NCBI RefSeq assembly: GCF_001484965.1
Contig: NZ_LLYY01000022.1
Coordinates: 1-64,000 of the forward strand
Reading direction: 5' to 3'
Source of the DNA: Shouchella shacheensis
GTDB lineage: Bacteria; Bacillota; Bacilli; Bacillales; Bacillaceae_D
DNA: 64,000 bases
A program made the translations under genes and the position numbers. Position 1 is the first letter of the stretch, and every line of letters begins with the position of its first letter. The notes beneath the pieces are model-generated. The model did not search any database and was not told the DNA's origin. It saw nothing but the letters and a program-made list of their open reading frames with translations. Positions 62,720 through 64,000 of this stretch are shown one piece after another.

Positions 62720-63580
62720 TCATTGATGATACGCTTGATATACCTCGCGCTTCGGCACGCCACGGTCACTTGCTGCTTGTTTGATCGCTTCTTTTTGCTC
62801 CAGGCCAAGCGCTATATAATGGTCTACATGCTGGAGAGGGGTAAGAGCTTCCCACCATTGCTGCTCCTCGATTACCTCACTTGCCCCTTCGACAACGAGG
62901 CAAAACTCCCCTTTTACCATCCCATGGTCGCACCACTCAATCGCTTCATCCAGTGTGCCGCGCTGATATTCCTCAAACTTTTTTGTGATCTCACGGCCAA
63001 GACAAACACGGCGATTCCCGAGAGACGCTTGCAGCGCTGCAAGTGTTGCTTTCAACCGGTGCGGCGCTTCATAAAAAAGCAGCGTTGACTGCACTGACAC
63101 GAGTTCCGATAGTTTCTCACCGCGCTGCTTTTTGGAACGGGGCAGAAACCCACAAAATTGAAAGCTCTCCGCTGATAAGCCAGAAGCCACAAGTGTCGTT
63201 AGAGCGGCGTTCGCTCCAGGCAACGCAATCACCGGTATTTCCTCGGAAATAAACAGCTTCACTAAATCTTCCCCGGGATCAGAAACCCCCGGCATTCCGG
63301 CATCGCTCACGAGGGCGACGACTTTGCCGTCTTTACCCTTTTTAAGTAGCTCCGTACCGGCCTGCTGCTTGTTATGCTCATGATAACTAATAAGTGGTGT
63401 GGGGATCTCAAAGTGAGTGCATAGCTTTCGCGTTTGTCGTGTATCCTCTGCGGCAATTAGGTCCGCTTCCTGCAGCGTGCGTACAGCCCGGTATGTCATA
63501 TCCTCTAAATTTCCAATGGGTGTCGGCACTAAGTAGAGAGCGCCTCCTTCAGAATTTCGGAAACTTGCCTGCTCTTTCAT
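62720..63580 (-). CDS. rsmI: RsmI, 16S rRNA C1402 2'-O-methyltransferase
   Basis: 286 residues. LYLVPTPIGNLEDMTYRAVRTLQEADLIAAEDTRQTRKL and VALVSDAGMPGVSDPGEDLVK are the tetrapyrrole-methylase-family motifs of RsmI; GREITKKFEEYQRGTLDEAI follows. It methylates C1402 in the ribosomal P site. The start is the ATG at 63580 behind AAGGAGGAG; it overlaps the 3' end of yazA by 32 nt. The order yabB-yazA-rsmI is as in B. subtilis. Confidence 0.95.
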   Translation of the reverse strand: MKEQASFRNSEGGALYLVPTPIGNLEDMTYRAVRTLQEADLIAAEDTRQTRKLCTHFEIPTPLISYHEHNKQQAGTELLKKGKDGKVVALVSDAGMPGVSDPGEDLVKLFISEEIPVIALPGANAALTTLVASGLSAESFQFCGFLPRSKKQRGEKLSELVSVQSTLLFYEAPHRLKATLAALQASLGNRRVCLGREITKKFEEYQRGTLDEAIEWCDHGMVKGEFCLVVEGASEVIEEQQWWEALTPLQHVDHYIALGLEQKEAIKQAASDRGVPKREVYQAYHQ

Positions 63581-63839
63581 CACTACTCCTCCTTTCGACA
63601 ATGTAGGCTTCCTTTTTCGGTCGATCAAACTTTTTAAACTGGTATTCCGCTCTCATCGCTTCCGACTTTGTTTCAAACTCTTCTTTCCAAATGAGCGAAA
63701 ATGGCCCGCGACCCCTTGTGTATTTCGCGCCTCTGCCCGACTCATGCACGGCAAGCCTGTGCTCGAAATCATTTGTATAGCCCGTATACCAACTGCCGTC
63801 CTTGCATTCTAAAACATACATGACATGCTTCATTGGCAT
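63549..63839 (-). CDS. yazA: YazA, GIY-YIG domain protein
   Basis: 96 residues. HVMYVLECKDGSWYTGYTNDFEHRLAVHESGRGAKYTRGRGPFSLIW is the GIY-YIG nuclease-like domain (here VMYVL...TGYTND, with R of HRLAVH and E of TKSEAM). The ATG at 63839 and a second one two codons in (63833) both overlap the upstream yabB stop; the latter gives an ATGA overlap. The role is unknown in Bacillus. It is cotranscribed with rsmI. Confidence 0.9.
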   Translation of the reverse strand: MPMKHVMYVLECKDGSWYTGYTNDFEHRLAVHESGRGAKYTRGRGPFSLIWKEEFETKSEAMRAEYQFKKFDRPKKEAYIVERRSSDERAGKFPKF

Positions 63840-64000
63840 AGATACACTTTCTGAAACTCGGAGGTGTAAGCCCCTTCTTCTGTATAAACGATGAGCGGGG
63901 CTTGCGTCCGTAGTCCCGCGTTTCCGCCCTTCGTCCCTTCCAGAAGCACCATATTGGATTCCTTCCCTTTAGCTGGATGGACGAACTGCAGACGTTTCGG
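63830..64000 (-). CDS. trmN6: TrmN6 (YabB), tRNA1(Val) m6A37 methyltransferase, C-terminal part
   Basis: The last 56 residues lie in the window, running off the right edge: PKRLQFVHPAKGKESNMVLL, then a poorly conserved tail ending VYLCQ and TGA at 63830-63832. This is the C-terminal end of the YabB/TrmN6 class I methyltransferase, which in B. subtilis precedes yazA and rsmI. The NPPY and SAM motifs are outside the window. Confidence 0.8.
   Translation of the reverse strand, partial: PKRLQFVHPAKGKESNMVLLEGTKGGNAGLRTQAPLIVYTEEGAYTSEFQKVYLCQ

Overview
The window is chromosomal DNA from an endospore-forming Bacillaceae, probably one of the alkaliphilic or halotolerant Bacillus relatives. The grounds are sporulation genes (spoVT, spoVG, yabG, sspF, fin), abrB with a putative Spo0A box, a bacillithiol-dependent fosB, a metG T-box, and the Bacillus subtilis gene order of the origin-proximal abrB-metG-purR-mfd segment. 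Species cannot be fixed from the sequence alone.

Right part (about 27.4-64 kb), read right to left on the minus strand, is the conserved block trmN6(yabB)-yazA-rsmI-[tRNA-Arg, Fe-ADH]-abrB-[nurA-herA]-metG-[Uma2, ABC-F, Usp]-tatD-yabE-rnmV-rsmA-yabG-veg-sspF-[small ORFs]-ispE-purR-ridA-spoVG-glmU-prs-ctc-pth-fin-mfd-spoVT-[murG paralogue, Yip1]-yabM-yabN-rqcP. Brackets mark genes not found at that place in B. subtilis. dnaA should lie beyond the right edge. The expected continuation yabP-yabQ-divIC is missing after rqcP, so there is a synteny break near 27.4 kb.

Left part (1-27.4 kb) is an accessory region that looks more AT-rich. It holds resistance and stress genes: FosB, two SMR pairs (one is YkkCD-like with a TetR regulator), two MFS exporters, a LysE exporter, five GNAT acetyltransferases, a VOC protein, a metallo-beta-lactamase-fold hydrolase, a YtvA-like LOV-STAS photoreceptor and an orphan glycine-betaine-type binding lipoprotein. 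It also contains an intact IS110-family element, a Panacea-domain/PemK toxin-antitoxin pair and several decayed genes (two SDR remnants, a Gfo/Idh/MocA remnant, a transposase tail and an unidentified 3' fragment).

The most notable signals are: (1) IS110 ends that would rebuild a near-consensus sigma-A promoter (TTGACA-17-TATAGT) across the circular junction, driving a candidate bridge RNA; (2) a leader upstream of an ABC-F gene with a 40-codon uORF, an intrinsic terminator and mutually exclusive stems around the ribosome-binding site; (3) the Panacea/PemK pair lying between duplicated copies of an SDR 5' end; (4) three separate intergenic arrays with a 21-bp period; (5) nurA-herA inserted between abrB and metG.
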